Source of the DNA: Anaerobacillus alkaliphilus
GTDB lineage: Bacteria; Bacillota; Bacilli; Bacillales; Anaerobacillaceae
Assembly: GCF_004116265.1 (NCBI RefSeq)
Contig: NZ_QOUX01000047.1
Coordinates: 605,269 to 669,268, forward strand
Length of the DNA: 64,000 nt
Direction: 5' to 3'
A program made the translations under genes and the position numbers. The notes beneath the pieces were generated by a model, which was not told the DNA's origin, ran no database searches, and saw only the letters and a list, made by a program, of their open reading frames with translations. Below are positions 45,366-55,673 of this stretch, piece by piece (the stretch's first letter is position 1; every line of letters starts with the position of its first letter).

Positions 45366-45397
45366 CAAAAAAAATACCCCGCTACGAGGTATTTTCA
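45366..45397 (-). terminator. Terminator after the radical SAM gene
   Basis: AAATACCTCG pairs with CGGGGTATTT, followed by a long T run on the minus strand. Confidence 0.8.
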
Positions 45398-45399
45398 TA

Positions 45400-46275
45400 T
45401 TATCCAAAACGTTTGCGATAACCGCATTTTCTACACAATTCTTCTACCGCTTCTCTTCTAGAGAACCCATCATAAAGTTTATTGGCACGGTCACCTTCAA
45501 CGATATCCGAAAAAGAAGTTTCATACACATTACCAAGGTTAATGACTCCTTCTCCATCAAGACAACAAGGTACAACGGTCCCGTTCGTTAAGATCGCTGC
45601 CTGACTACGAAGGCCGTGACAGAAGCCTTTGCCTTCGTCTTCCTCTTCATGAAGAGCTGGCCATTTGAACTCATAATCTTGATTTATATAGATTCGGTCA
45701 GCAATTTTTAAACCACTACCAGGAGTTACTCTTTCCTCGATCTGATAGTCTAGGTTAAACTCTTCCTCTATAATTGCTAGGGCCTCACGGTTTCTACTTC
45801 TCTCTAAATTCGTTGCATTGTCTTGATCTAAATTCCATAACCGAAGTGAGACAATCATATTGCTACTATCAACAGCTTCTCTTGCAAAACCTAGAACAGT
45901 AGTAATGTATTCCAATCGATTTGTAGAGCCTGGGTGACCATCAAAGCTATGCAAGGAGAAATTCATCTGACGAATAGCTGGCTTTCCAAAAATCTTGTGC
46001 TTCGCTTTTTTCAATAGGGTCCCATTTGTCGTAATGTTGACTTTAAAACCTTTTTCATGGCTTATATCTAACAGCTGGTCAATTTTGGGGTGTAACAGTG
46101 GTTCACCTTTTACATGTAAGTAGATATATTTAGTATGAGGCTTTATTTGATCTAAAATAGTAGTGAATTGTTCAATAGAAATAAACTGTTTCGCACGTTC
46201 TGTCGGTGGGCAAAAACTACAGGCCAAATTACATATGCTTGTAATCTCTACATAAACCTTTTTAAAAGTTTTCAT
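45400..46275 (-). CDS. Radical SAM protein with C-terminal SPASM-like cysteines
   Basis: A 291-residue protein. The radical SAM cluster motif CNLACSFC is at residues 14-21. The C-terminal region has more cysteines (GFCHGLRSQ, VVPCCLDGEGV, ELCRKCGYRKRFG), the pattern of a SPASM or Twitch auxiliary cluster. It is a stand-alone gene and no peptide substrate is visible nearby. The reaction is unknown. Confidence 0.85.
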   Translation of the reverse strand: MKTFKKVYVEITSICNLACSFCPPTERAKQFISIEQFTTILDQIKPHTKYIYLHVKGEPLLHPKIDQLLDISHEKGFKVNITTNGTLLKKAKHKIFGKPAIRQMNFSLHSFDGHPGSTNRLEYITTVLGFAREAVDSSNMIVSLRLWNLDQDNATNLERSRNREALAIIEEEFNLDYQIEERVTPGSGLKIADRIYINQDYEFKWPALHEEEDEGKGFCHGLRSQAAILTNGTVVPCCLDGEGVINLGNVYETSFSDIVEGDRANKLYDGFSRREAVEELCRKCGYRKRFG

Positions 46276-46441
46276 TAGGGATATATTCTCCTTGAAAATT
46301 ATTTCATACTTATGAATAATACCCTATTCCCACCAGAAATTGAAGTGATAACTATTGGTAGCCTAGTAATATCCACTGAAGCGACCCACTTTTATTTCAT
46401 GGCCTGATCTAATTAGTCGTTACAAAATAAAAAAGGTATCA

Positions 46442-46470
46442 AAAAACGCATGGAAATTTCCATGCGTCTA
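46442..46470 (-). terminator. Terminator after the DUF420 gene
   Basis: Perfect stem ACGCATGGAAA / TTTCCATGCGT with a T run on the minus strand. Confidence 0.85.
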
Positions 46471-46476
46471 CAAAAA

Positions 46477-47004
46477 TTAATAATATGGTGAAATTAATAC
46501 ATACACAAGGACTCCAGTAAAAGCAACGTACAACCATAAAGGCATTGTCCAACGCGCGATTTTACGATGCTTTTCATCCTGTCGATTTAGTCCCCGGGCT
46601 AATGTTACAAGCGCTAAAGGAACAATCGCAGCAGCTAAAACAATATGTGTAATTAAAATAAAGTAGTAAAACGACTTTATCATACCTTCCCCACCAAAAG
46701 TCGTCGCTTCCGATAATGCATGGTGGCCAACGTACGTGACCAAAAACAATGCAGTCGTAGTAAACGCAGCATAGATAAACTTACTATGAAGCGAGATGTT
46801 CTTTTTCTTAATCGCCCATAATGCTCCAACTAAAAATAAAAAAGTAAAAGAATTTAGAATTGCATTAATTAACGGTAAAATCTTCACGTCAAAACCAGGA
46901 TCAATATCTAGTCTTGGCATACCAGACAAAACAACAACTAGTCCATTAATAATAATCGTTAAAATAATAATCGCTGGTGTATAATTTCGTACTTTTCTTT
47001 CCAC
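46477..47004 (-). CDS. DUF420 membrane protein (YozB-like)
   Basis: A 175-residue protein with five membrane segments. Conserved His residues occur in SLHSKFIYAA, VTYVGHHALSEAT and ITHIVLAA, and in RKIARWTMPLWLYVAFTGVLVY. DUF420 proteins are related to CtaM and the heme-copper oxidase assembly group. It stands alone with its own terminator. Confidence 0.85.
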   Translation of the reverse strand: MERKVRNYTPAIIILTIIINGLVVVLSGMPRLDIDPGFDVKILPLINAILNSFTFLFLVGALWAIKKKNISLHSKFIYAAFTTTALFLVTYVGHHALSEATTFGGEGMIKSFYYFILITHIVLAAAIVPLALVTLARGLNRQDEKHRKIARWTMPLWLYVAFTGVLVYVLISPYY

Positions 47005-47191
47005 AGCATGTCCTCCATTCGTTCATGTACGTTTCGATCATACTATTTGTTTCACTAAAAAATCAAATGATATACCACTAAATTCGACAACATTATTAGT
47101 CTGAATAAGACAAAGATAGTCAAAGGTTTCGACAAGGTTGTAAAAGAATTTATATAGAGACACTAGAATAGACACAAAGGAGTTTTGCAAA

Positions 47192-47320
47192 ATGAGAACT
47201 GAACGTAGAAATGATTGGAAAACACATTGGAAGAAGTACAAGCACCTTTATAAAGGAAATCGAATCGAAAGACGAAATAAATGGCGTATTAAATGGGAAA
47301 ATCGTTATAAAGCAAGTTAA
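47192..47320 (+). CDS. Small basic Trp-rich protein (42 aa)
   Basis: A short frame starting ATG 47192, with AAAGGAG ten bases upstream. The product (MRTERRNDWKTHWKKYKHLY, ending ENRYKAS) is very basic and has four Trp residues. A terminator follows 34 bp later. I do not recognise a family; the ribosome binding site and terminator support a real gene. Confidence 0.6.
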   Translation: MRTERRNDWKTHWKKYKHLYKGNRIERRNKWRIKWENRYKAS

Positions 47321-47353
47321 CCTACCATCCCTTTGGATGATAAATATGATGAG

Positions 47354-47412
47354 AGAAGAGGCTGGCTCAAAAGGTCATTGAAAAATGACTTTTAGGTCAG
47401 CCTCTTCTTGTT
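47354..47412 (+). terminator. Terminator after the small basic protein gene
   Basis: AGAAGAGGCTG pairs with CAGCCTCTTCT around an inner AAAGGTCATT/AATGACTTT hairpin. Confidence 0.7.
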
Positions 47413-47581
47413 TATTAATAAATTTTTTAATTTCTAGACTTCTATTTCATTTTAGTAATTATGGCCAGCACACATATTTTTGAAAGGCCTCTTAAAGAAA
47501 TCAATGAAACTTTCAATTAGGCTTGATTAGTCCCAAAACAGGTACTACTACAATTTTCCGCTGTCTATACTTCTTAATTCC

Positions 47582-47886
47582 ATTAGAACCTTTCTTCTCG
47601 TCCTCCCAACCATTAGGGCTCATAGAACACTTCTATGGTACCTTTCTTCGCGTTCCCCCAACCGTTAGGGCTCATAGAACACCTCTATGGAACCTTTTTT
47701 CGCGTTCTCCTAACCGTCAGGGCTCACAGAACACTTCTATGGTACCTTTCTTCGCGTCCTCTCAACCAGTAGGGCTCATAGAACACTTCTATGGTACCTT
47801 TCTTCGTGTCCTCTCAACCAGTAGGGCTCATAGAACACTTCTATGGTACCTTTCTTCTCTCTCTCACACCCGTTAGGGCTCATAGT
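47582..47886. repeat. 52-bp tandem repeat array
   Basis: AGGGCT recurs at 47615, 47667, 47719, 47771, 47823 and 47875, exactly 52 bp apart. The unit contains the hairpin CATAGAA-CAC-TTCTATG and GGTACCTTTCTTCG. Open frames crossing it are low-complexity shadows without start sites. Confidence 0.9.
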
Positions 47887-48110
47887 GGAACCCACCACAT
47901 ATCTCAGATTTGGAATCGGTTGATTGTTCGAAAATCGGGTTTTGATTACCTGAGTGCCACATAAAATATTTGTTATATCCATAGGTAGAACTAGTTGTCC
48001 AGAAGCGCTAAAATTAAACCCATAAGAGATCGTCCCTATCGGTTGTTTTGTTGTGGTGACTTAACTATACCTATACCAAAAAAGGACGAATTCTTATTCT
48101 TTTAATGCTC
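47887..48110. other. Intergenic stretch without a supported gene
   Basis: A minus-strand frame runs through here into the repeat array (around TISYGFNFSASGQLVLPMD), but it lacks a ribosome binding site and start. I could not recognise it. It may be a decayed gene. Confidence 0.4.
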
Positions 48111-48156
48111 AAAAAAGAGTGTCCATAAGCTATGGCTTTTGGGACACCCTCTTTTC
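48111..48156 (-). terminator. Terminator after the 46-aa gene
   Basis: AAGAGGGTGTCC pairs with GGACACTCTT on the minus strand, followed by TTTT. Confidence 0.8.
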
Positions 48157-48160
48157 TTCA

Positions 48161-48301
48161 TTACTTCTCTAATTCATCAATCTTTATATTTTCAACCTCT
48201 GAATCCATCGGTACGTACCCATACCCAGTTTCACTGATTTCAATATTATGTGGATCCTTTTTAATCTCTTCGTTTTTCTCAGTTTGTGTTTTTTTGTCCA
48301 T
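48161..48301 (-). CDS. Small acidic protein (46 aa)
   Basis: A short frame starting ATG 48301 behind GAGGTGTGAAA. The product (MDKKTQTEKNEEIKKDPHNI, ending IKIDELEK) is hydrophilic with no cysteine. A clear terminator follows at once. I do not recognise the family. The ribosome binding site and terminator make it a likely real gene. Confidence 0.65.
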   Translation of the reverse strand: MDKKTQTEKNEEIKKDPHNIEISETGYGYVPMDSEVENIKIDELEK

Positions 48302-48442
48302 TTTCACACCTCAATTATGTTTATCAATTACATTATTCCTTTAAGAATATTTCTTATTCTTTAGTTAAGTTGTCACGATTTTCTAAAAAATTGAATAATC
48401 TGTCCTAGGAGAGTTATTCCGTCTCAATAGGAGGTGATTTAT

Positions 48443-48700
48443 TTGCCAAAATTTCGAAGAAAACCGCTTGTTGTTGAAGCAGTCAAAATTACAAGCCCTA
48501 TTACCATAGATACTGCTGAAGGGAAAATGACTGGTAAAACAGGAGACTACCTCATTACCCAGGCCGATGGCGCTCAATATCCCTGTAACTCAGAAACCTT
48601 TGAACAAATGTATGAGCCCGTGAAATCCTATAATGATGCTAAGAAGTATATGTATCGGATTCTTAGAAAACTAAAAAGAAAATTAATTACCGGGTCATAG
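48443..48700 (+). CDS. PGDYG-type small protein
   Basis: An 85-residue protein. TTG 48443 is chosen because TAGGAGGTGA ends six bases upstream; an in-frame GTG at 48434 lies inside that site. The core GKTGDYLITQADGAQYPCNSE resembles the PGDYG domain seen in phage and bacterial proteins of unknown role. The C-terminus is very basic. A strong bidirectional terminator follows. Confidence 0.7.
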   Translation: MPKFRRKPLVVEAVKITSPITIDTAEGKMTGKTGDYLITQADGAQYPCNSETFEQMYEPVKSYNDAKKYMYRILRKLKRKLITGS

Positions 48701-48701
48701 C

Positions 48702-48738
48702 AAAACCCCCTGAAGATTTTTTCTTCAGGGGGTTTTGA
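48702..48738. terminator. Bidirectional terminator
   Basis: Perfect stem AAAACCCCCTGAA / TTCAGGGGGTTTT between the PGDYG gene and the convergent histidine kinase gene. Confidence 0.85.
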
Positions 48739-48741
48739 TGA

Positions 48742-50211
48742 CTATGACTTAGAAAGCGGAAGCTCAATGATGAACTTCGTCCCAACATTTACTTCACTCT
48801 CTACTTTTACAGTCCCTTTATGATCAGCAACAATCTTAAAACAAACCATTAAGCCCAAACCGTTCCCTGATTCTTTTGTAGAGAAGAACGGTTCGCCTAG
48901 TTTTTCTAGCTTTTCTTTTGGAATTCCGACTCCTTGATCTTGAAATTCAATTACAACATAATTATCTTTTCGTTTTGAACGAATTGTTAGTTCACCGCCA
49001 TTTGGCATTGCTTCTATGGCGTTTTTAATTAGGTTTAAGAATACCTGCTTTAATTGGTTTTCATCACATTGAACGATTAGTTCATCTAGTTCGAGATCAG
49101 TATGAATACTTACTTTTTTAAATTTGGCCTCTGTTTTTAAGAACGTAATTGTTTGAGTAAGAACGGCGTTTATATTTTTACTATTAAATTTTAATACTTT
49201 CGGTTTCGCTAAAAGCATAAACTCGCTAACAATAAAATCAATACGCTCTATCTCATCTAAAAGGATATCAAAATACTGTTGCTTTTCTTCCTCTGAAGTT
49301 TCATCCTTTAAAAATTCCGTATATCCTCTTAATGATGTTAGTGGGTTACGGATTTCATGGGCAACCCCAGCAGCTAACTCTCCAATAAGTGCAAGCTTTT
49401 CTGAACGTAAGATCATCTCTTCGACTTTCTTCCTGTCTGTAATGTCTTTACGAATAGCAACATATTGGTATGGCTTTCCTTTTTCATTTAAAAAAGGAAC
49501 AATCGTAGTGTCTACCCAATACTCTTTACCTTCTTTTGTAAGGTTTTTAATTTCACCTTTCCAAATTTGGCCAGCTCCAATTTTTTTCCACATTTCTTTA
49601 AAGAAAGTTTTTGGATGGTGACTTGAATTTAAAAGTCGGTGATCTTGACCGATCAGTTCATCACGATTGTATTTAGAAATTTCACAAAATGTATCGTTAA
49701 CGTACGTAATAATTCCTTTTTCATCTGTAATAGCTAAGATGGAAGATGCATCTAATGCATGTTTTATGTCAGCCAGTTCTTTATTAGAACTAGCTAGTGC
49801 TTTTAACGTGTTTTTAAGATTTTCTTCTGTTGCCTTACGGTCAGTGATATCTATTCGAATAGAAATATATTGGTATGGTTTTCCTTGATCATCTAAGAAC
49901 GGAACAATCGTCGTATGAACCCAATAATACGACCCATCTTTCGCTTTGTTCCTTATTTCACCGGTCCAAACCACTCCTGATCGTATCGTTCTATACATAT
50001 CAACAAAAAATTGTTTTGGATGGTATCCAGAATTAAGTATTCTATGATCCTGACCTAACAATTCTTCACGCTCATATTTAGAAATGGTACAAAATTTATC
50101 ATTCACATAAATAATTTTGCCATGTTGGTCTGTAATCCCAATAATCGTCGTTGCATCTAAAGCATACTTAATATCCGTGGCAAAACTATTAAGAGAATTT
50201 CTCGTTTCCAT
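48742..50211 (-). CDS. Soluble histidine kinase with two PAS domains
   Basis: A 489-residue kinase without membrane segments. Two similar PAS-PAC modules (residues 10-130 and 140-265) share the pattern ITYVNDTFCEISKY and FLNEKGKPYQYVAIRKDITDRK. The HisKA domain has the phosphorylated His in AAGVAHEIRNPLTSLRGY. The ATPase domain has NLIKNAIEAMPNGG, DQGVGIPKEKLEKLGEPFF and GNGLGL. The arrangement is like the Bacillus sporulation kinases. No response regulator is adjacent, which fits an input to the phosphorelay (inference). Confidence 0.9.
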   Translation of the reverse strand: METRNSLNSFATDIKYALDATTIIGITDQHGKIIYVNDKFCTISKYEREELLGQDHRILNSGYHPKQFFVDMYRTIRSGVVWTGEIRNKAKDGSYYWVHTTIVPFLDDQGKPYQYISIRIDITDRKATEENLKNTLKALASSNKELADIKHALDASSILAITDEKGIITYVNDTFCEISKYNRDELIGQDHRLLNSSHHPKTFFKEMWKKIGAGQIWKGEIKNLTKEGKEYWVDTTIVPFLNEKGKPYQYVAIRKDITDRKKVEEMILRSEKLALIGELAAGVAHEIRNPLTSLRGYTEFLKDETSEEEKQQYFDILLDEIERIDFIVSEFMLLAKPKVLKFNSKNINAVLTQTITFLKTEAKFKKVSIHTDLELDELIVQCDENQLKQVFLNLIKNAIEAMPNGGELTIRSKRKDNYVVIEFQDQGVGIPKEKLEKLGEPFFSTKESGNGLGLMVCFKIVADHKGTVKVESEVNVGTKFIIELPLSKS

Positions 50212-50334
50212 TTAGTTACCTCACTTCCTATATACTACGCTACTTCTATTATGCAATTCAAAAAACCATATGTCCATAGGGTTTTCGAAACTTGTGGCAG
50301 ATTTATGACATTTTTTCTATACCTTTACCATACG

Positions 50335-50367
50335 AAAAAATTCCTGTCTAATGCAACAGGAATTTTC
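50335..50367 (-). terminator. Terminator after cheW
   Basis: AAAATTCCTGT pairs with ACAGGAATTTT, followed by TT on the minus strand. Confidence 0.8.
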
Positions 50368-50376
50368 TTCATCTTT

Positions 50377-50832
50377 CTAATTTGTTTCTTGTAAACTGCT
50401 TGTGTCCACGTTGGCTAAAATTTTCTCAATATCAATAATCGAAATAATTCGATCTTCAAGTAAGGCAACGCCTTCTAAATAATTTTGTGAACTGCTTGTC
50501 CCGTATAGATTAACAGGTTTAATTAACTCCGAGTCAAATGTAATAATCTCATTTGTGCTTTCTACTAACAAAGCCAATGTTGCCTGTTCTGTTTCTAACA
50601 AAATATATCTAGAATTCTGATCTACTTTACTACCCTCATTATAGAGAAGTCTTGTACAATCAATGATTGGCACGATTTGACCACGGACATTCACAAGACC
50701 TACCATATAATCAGGCATTTGTGGAGTTGGGGTCGTTTCTGAAACCTTCTCAATAGAAACAATATTTTTAATATCTATCCCATAAGTGCTACTACCGATC
50801 GTAAATAAAACATAGTTGGTATTCATTAACAA
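50377..50832 (-). CDS. cheW: CheW chemotaxis coupling protein
   Basis: A 151-residue CheW-domain protein (VLFTIGSSTYGIDIKNIVSIE, then MVGLVNVRGQIVPIIDC). It links chemoreceptors to the CheA kinase. It stands apart from a che operon but lies next to two receptor genes on the same strand, suggesting a chemoreceptor-associated locus. Confidence 0.92.
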   Translation of the reverse strand: MLMNTNYVLFTIGSSTYGIDIKNIVSIEKVSETTPTPQMPDYMVGLVNVRGQIVPIIDCTRLLYNEGSKVDQNSRYILLETEQATLALLVESTNEIITFDSELIKPVNLYGTSSSQNYLEGVALLEDRIISIIDIEKILANVDTSSLQETN

Positions 50833-51029
50833 TCATCCTTTCGCTAGACGGTACCTTAGTGGTTCTTCATAATTGGAGACGAACTACATCTTCTAATAAT
50901 AAGATCTACTTACTAGTCTAATAGTAATAGTATACCAGATTATTATTATTAAAAGAAAACTGGTTTTAAACACATAAGGACGTAACGAAATTGTCACGTC
51001 CAAAGAGTTTTTCGTCTGAGAATTATTTC

Positions 51030-52715
51030 TTACAATTTAAATTTCCCAATAATTGCTTGTAATTCATGTGCCATTTTTGAAAGGGCTTGAGCTGAAGCAG
51101 TTACTTCCTGCATAGATGCCAACTGTTCCTCGGCACTAGCTGCAACGATTTGAGTGTGAGCAGCAGTACCTCTAGTTACTGATGTGATGGTAGAAACCCT
51201 CGAAGAAACTTCCTCGGCACTAGCAGAAATTTGTTCTGCCGTAGCTGCCATGCTATATACCCGTTCTCCCATTTCTTCCATCGATTGTAAAATTAATTTA
51301 AAGCTACCTTCTGTTTTTCCAACGATATCTAAACCATCTTTTACTTCGCGCTTCACTTGTTCCATTGATGCATTTGAGTGAACCATATCTTTTTGAATTT
51401 CATTAATTAACTCTGAAATTTGTGTAGAAGAAGTTTGGGATTGCTCTGCTAATTTTCGAACTTCATCAGCTACAACCGCAAAACCTTTTCCATGCTCCCC
51501 AGCTCTAGCAGCTTCAATTGCCGCATTAAGGGCAAGAAGATTTGTTTGATTAGCGATATCTGTAATCACTTTCGAAATGTCACCAATCTGCTGAGAACGT
51601 TTTTCTAAAAGTTTGATAACTTCACTACTTTCAGTTACTGAAACGTTTATATCATTAATTTGTTGCACAGTTTGCTTGACGTAAACATCACCTTGTTTCG
51701 CTCGTTCACTTGTTTTTGTACTATTCTCAGCGATTTCTGAAGAATTTTCAGCTATATTATTAATACCTTGTGAGACTTCTTCTAATGCTCTACCACTTTC
51801 TTCAACATTAGCTGATTGTTGATCTGTCCCATCTGCCACTTGTTGCATAGCTTCAGTAATCTGTTCAGTAGCTCTACTTGTTTGCTCTGCTCCTGAATTT
51901 AACTGCTCTGCAGAAACGGCTACAAGCACAGAAGTTTCTTTAACCTTCTGGATCATTGCTCCAAGATTTTCTCTCATACGGTTATAACTCGCTGATAAGT
52001 AACTTAACTCATCACCTGCTGTATCTACAACTTCAGTTGTGAAATCCCCGTCACCGGCTTTCTCTAATGCTTCTGAAAGTTTTCGTAAACGTTTCTTTAA
52101 GCGGTTGGTAAACCAAACGACAATTAAAACACCTATAATAGTGATGATGATGATTGTTATAGAAAAAGTTACGGTAATTGAAGACATAATTTTCGAGATC
52201 ACTTCTTCAGAAGCACCTACATAGAATATCCCAACAGTTTCGCCATTTACATTTAACAATGGCATGTAAGCAGTCTGATAACGATGTCCAGCTACTTCCG
52301 CTTCACCGTAGTAGTTTCTACCCTCGTTTAAGACGACATTTGCAACCTGAGCTGATAGTTGTGTACCTATGGCTCGCTCGCCGTTTAGAATAACGTTCGT
52401 AGCTATACGTGTATCACCCAGGAAAATGGTTACCGTGTCTCCCGTGTCCGCAGCGATCGCATCAACAATTTCAAAGTTTTCATTCATAAGAGTTTGACCC
52501 TTATATAACTTGTCATCTACTACGTTCCAATCACCAGGGTATTTATAATCAATATATCGATAGGCTAAATTTAGATCTCCCTTTGCTTTTTCAGTGGCCA
52601 AGTCTTTAATTCCCTTTGGTACCTCTGTTACAGTCACAAAAGCAATACTAACTGACATAAAAAGTATAATTGCTAATACAATTAGATTTATTTTCGTCCC
52701 TAGCTTTAGTTTCAT
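51030..52715 (-). CDS. Methyl-accepting chemotaxis protein with Cache sensor domain
   Basis: About 561 residues. ATG 52715 is preferred over 52739 because GAGAGGGG lies just upstream. Order: membrane segment ([19 protein letters not shown]), a single Cache-type extracellular domain (residues 35-180, ending [11 protein letters not shown]), a second membrane segment, HAMP (about 200-255), and a long methyl-accepting domain with the hairpin tip [20 protein letters not shown] and [10 protein letters not shown]. The ligand is not known. Confidence 0.93.
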   Translation of the reverse strand: MKLKLGTKINLIVLAIILFMSVSIAFVTVTEVPKGIKDLATEKAKGDLNLAYRYIDYKYPGDWNVVDDKLYKGQTLMNENFEIVDAIAADTGDTVTIFLGDTRIATNVILNGERAIGTQLSAQVANVVLNEGRNYYGEAEVAGHRYQTAYMPLLNVNGETVGIFYVGASEEVISKIMSSITVTFSITIIIITIIGVLIVVWFTNRLKKRLRKLSEALEKAGDGDFTTEVVDTAGDELSYLSASYNRMRENLGAMIQKVKETSVLVAVSAEQLNSGAEQTSRATEQITEAMQQVADGTDQQSANVEESGRALEEVSQGINNIAENSSEIAENSTKTSERAKQGDVYVKQTVQQINDINVSVTESSEVIKLLEKRSQQIGDISKVITDIANQTNLLALNAAIEAARAGEHGKGFAVVADEVRKLAEQSQTSSTQISELINEIQKDMVHSNASMEQVKREVKDGLDIVGKTEGSFKLILQSMEEMGERVYSMAATAEQISASAEEVSSRVSTITSVTRGTAAHTQIVAASAEEQLASMQEVTASAQALSKMAHELQAIIGKFKL

Positions 52716-52951
52716 AGTTTTACCCCTCTCGTTGCTCACGCTACTTTTTACTAGTCAACAATTGACTCATCAACCTCACATTTTAATAGAGAGATAAGTT
52801 GTACAATCTTATATTGATATTGACATGCTTGTCTAGTTTTTTAGACAAAAAAATCAAATTTTCAACAAAAAACACCACGTGATTTTTTGTTCAATGATAC
52901 AAATAATACCATCTCAGAAAATCCCGCAACTTGTTGTGTTGTTTTGAGAAT

Positions 52952-54646
52952 TTATTTAAGTTTAAACTTTGAAACAACAGTTTGTAAGTCTTCAGCTAAT
53001 TTCGAAAGCGTTGATGCAGAAGCAGCAACTTCTTCCATAGTAGCTAGTTGTTCTTCTGTCGCTGCGGAGCTTTCTTGGCTGGCTACAACACTCTTTTCAG
53101 AAATATCTTGAACAAGTTCAATTGAACTAGAGATTTGTTCACTTAGGGCAGCCATTTCCTGAACAGATGCAGAGACTTCCTTGACCATATCGTTTACAGT
53201 AATAATAGAAGTAGAAATTTCTGCAAAAGCTTCATTTGCTTCTCTTGTATCCTCTAGGCCTTCTGTTACTTGAATGCTACCGGTTTTCATTGCTTCTACC
53301 GCTTGTTTCGTTTCTACTTGAATCGTTCCTATCATTTCTGTAATCTGATCTGCTGACCGTTTCGACTGTTCCGCTAACTTTCGCACTTCATCTGCAACGA
53401 CGGCAAATCCTTTTCCCTGATCACCAGCTCGAGCCGCCTCAATCGCTGCATTTAAAGCCAATAAATTAGTTTGGTCAGCAATACTCGTGATTATTTCTAC
53501 GATACTTGTAATCTCGCTCGAACGTTTTTCTAGTGAGTCTATATGCGTTGCGGCATTCTCTACCGAACGATGAATTTCGTTCATCTGCCCTACAACATTT
53601 TGAATAGATGCACTTCCTTTTTGGGTTAACGTTGTCGTTTTGTCCGTTTCTTGAAGCATTTCTTCACTACTACCAGCTATTTGATGAATACCCGTTGTCA
53701 TTTCACCAATTGATGTCGTTACTTGTGTAAATTGTTGTAACTGTTGTTCAGTTCCTTCAGTTCCTTTTTGAGTAACGCTAGCAACCTGTTCTGCTGCTAA
53801 TGTACTCTGTTCAGCACTAGCTGCTAGTTGTTCACTACTACTTGAAACTTGATGTGAGGAGTCATGAACTTGTCCAATTAAACTTTTAAGCTCAATCGCC
53901 ATTTGATTAATTGAACCAATAAGAGAACCAATTTCATCTTTATTCTTAACTTTTATTTCATCAATTGTTAAATCTCCACTAGCTATTCGTTCTACAGCAG
54001 TAGCTGCTAAACTTACAGGTTTTGAAATCATCCGGCTAATGACAATCGTTACTATAATTGATAAAATAATCGCTAAAACGCTAAAGAGTAATATATTCAT
54101 TTGAGTTTGCTGTGAGCTTTTCGTTGTTGCTTCTCTCTGATTAGCTAACTCTGCTTCTAATAAATTTATGACCTGCGCTGTACTTATTGTCAACTGCTCA
54201 GTAATCGGACCTACTACGGATGTCATCATATTAATCGCTGCTACTTCATTATTACTTTTCTTATACTGAATTTGTTGCCTTGCTACGACATGATAATCAG
54301 AAGCAATTCTTTCAAACTCTTTAAATTTCTCAATCACCTCAGGACGAATTAATAGTTCATCAAGTTGTTCTACATAGTTTCCAAATAGATTTAATGAACT
54401 TTCGAAATTTTCAACGTTTGTATTATCTCCAGACAGCATGTAGGCACGAATTGAAGAAATTTGTTTCCAAAGTTCAGTTTCCGCCTCTCTAATCAATTCT
54501 ACCTTTCTTATTTCGTTGTCAATTAAGTAAGAATATGTATCGTTGACATTATCAATCTGATAAAATGCAATGCCTGACACTATACATAAAAATATAATGA
54601 CACTAAAAAATCCAGCAAACAATTTTCTCGAAACTGTGAATTTCAT
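52952..54646 (-). CDS. Methyl-accepting chemotaxis protein with four-helix-bundle sensor
   Basis: A 564-residue receptor. Membrane segment 1 is at residues 10-30, a four-helix-bundle (4HB_MCP) extracellular domain runs to about 188, membrane segment 2 and HAMP follow, then the signalling domain with the tip [20 protein letters not shown]. It differs from its neighbour in the sensor. The ligand is not known. Confidence 0.93.
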   Translation of the reverse strand: MKFTVSRKLFAGFFSVIIFLCIVSGIAFYQIDNVNDTYSYLIDNEIRKVELIREAETELWKQISSIRAYMLSGDNTNVENFESSLNLFGNYVEQLDELLIRPEVIEKFKEFERIASDYHVVARQQIQYKKSNNEVAAINMMTSVVGPITEQLTISTAQVINLLEAELANQREATTKSSQQTQMNILLFSVLAIILSIIVTIVISRMISKPVSLAATAVERIASGDLTIDEIKVKNKDEIGSLIGSINQMAIELKSLIGQVHDSSHQVSSSSEQLAASAEQSTLAAEQVASVTQKGTEGTEQQLQQFTQVTTSIGEMTTGIHQIAGSSEEMLQETDKTTTLTQKGSASIQNVVGQMNEIHRSVENAATHIDSLEKRSSEITSIVEIITSIADQTNLLALNAAIEAARAGDQGKGFAVVADEVRKLAEQSKRSADQITEMIGTIQVETKQAVEAMKTGSIQVTEGLEDTREANEAFAEISTSIITVNDMVKEVSASVQEMAALSEQISSSIELVQDISEKSVVASQESSAATEEQLATMEEVAASASTLSKLAEDLQTVVSKFKLK

Positions 54647-54908
54647 TCCGTTTCCTCTTTCTTTTTAGCATTTTTTCTAATTTTAAAAATCTCCCTGTTA
54701 CTTCGGTTTCTTATGTTCCTAAAACAACATTGTATTTCCTAAAAACATTTATAGATAATTATTGTAACGTACTACTTCCTTCAAAAATATAGCCCTGTAT
54801 TCCTATTTGTTTTCTATAAAGGTTTACACTAGTTCTATCTCCTATCATTTTTTTAACCCTATTTCTATGCAGATAGAATAATAATGATATTCAAAGTGGG
54901 AAAACAGA

Positions 54909-54943
54909 AGAAAAGACGTAACCTCATGGGTCACGTCTTTATG
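54909..54943 (-). terminator. Terminator after the selenoprotein operon
   Basis: AAAGACGTgACC pairs with GGTtACGTCTTT, followed by TCTT on the minus strand, directly after the stop at 54945. Confidence 0.8.
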
Positions 54944-54944
54944 T

Positions 54945-55652
54945 TTACTGATTATAGCTTGGAAAATCTACTTCATGAATGTGGCCCGGCTCTTGCCGCT
55001 TCGTTATTTCTTCTAATGCAGCCAGTAAGACCTTCATTTGTGTATTTTTATCATGAGGTTTCCCTAGCGAATGTCCAAATTTAAAGCCAATTGGATGAAT
55101 CGCTCTTGGTGGTCTCATTAAACTAGATTGCTCCACATCAAGTGTAATTAATGAAGTTGGAATTCCTTGTGCTTCAATTCCACGTTGCACTGTAACTACA
55201 GTGCGGTGACAAAGTGGTCAGCCAGCTGTAAGCAAGACAGCATCGGCTTTGGAACGTACCACTTCTTTTACAAGAGCTGGAATCGTTTCTTTATTAATCT
55301 TATTTAGTCGCATCGAGTAACCCATCATAGTTAAATGCTTCTCTGCTACTCCACCAAGATCACCATCGTCTACTAGTTCTCTAAGGCGATCAATCGGAAA
55401 GACACAATTAATGTCCTCCTTAGGAAAGTCCGTATTGTAATGATCTTTCGGCGCAGAGTGAGTTACCGTTAACTCCTTTGGGTCAACGTCTCCAGGAATA
55501 ATCCGAAATGTTGCATCGCCCTCGGCCGGATCTGTATTATAAGGTTCTTGATCCTTTAAGTGAACACCAGAGGTCGAAACGATCATGATCGTCATTTCAT
55601 GAAGTGGTTTGTCATTAGGTGTATATGGTATCGCTTTTCTTGAGAGTTCCAT
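54945..55652 (-). CDS. PrdB/GrdB-family selenoprotein (in-frame UGA read as selenocysteine)
   Basis: The full frame is 235 residues from ATG 55652 (AAGGAGG upstream) to 54945, interrupted only by TGA at 55218-55220 (residue 145). Context is ADAVLLTAG-U-PLCHRTVV. D-proline reductase PrdB and glycine reductase GrdB have this same MTAG-U-xxCHR active site, and the length matches PrdB (about 240 residues). N-terminal features such as VSTSGVHLKDQEP and INCVFPIDRLRELV also fit. A hairpin CACTGTA/TACAGTG with a loop containing G lies 18-33 bases from the UGA, as in a bacterial SECIS. No other Prd or Grd subunit is present, so the reaction is unknown. Confidence 0.85.
55186..55203 (-). promoter_or_regulatory. 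Bacterial SECIS-like hairpin for the PrdB-like gene
   Basis: Within the coding sequence, bases 18-33 from the UGA fold as CACTGT(AGTT)ACAGTG. The apical loop has a G in its first two positions, as SelB recognition usually needs. Position is taken from the UGA at 55220. Confidence 0.7.
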
Positions 55653-55673
55653 ACAAGCCTCCTTACTTCTGTA

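Noticed and set aside
47582..47886. CRISPR array.
   Set aside because: The full 52-bp period is conserved with no variable spacers, and no cas genes are present.
47776..47982. Minus-strand open frame starting MDITNILCG.
   Set aside because: It runs into the noncoding 52-bp repeat, has no ribosome binding site, and no family was recognised.
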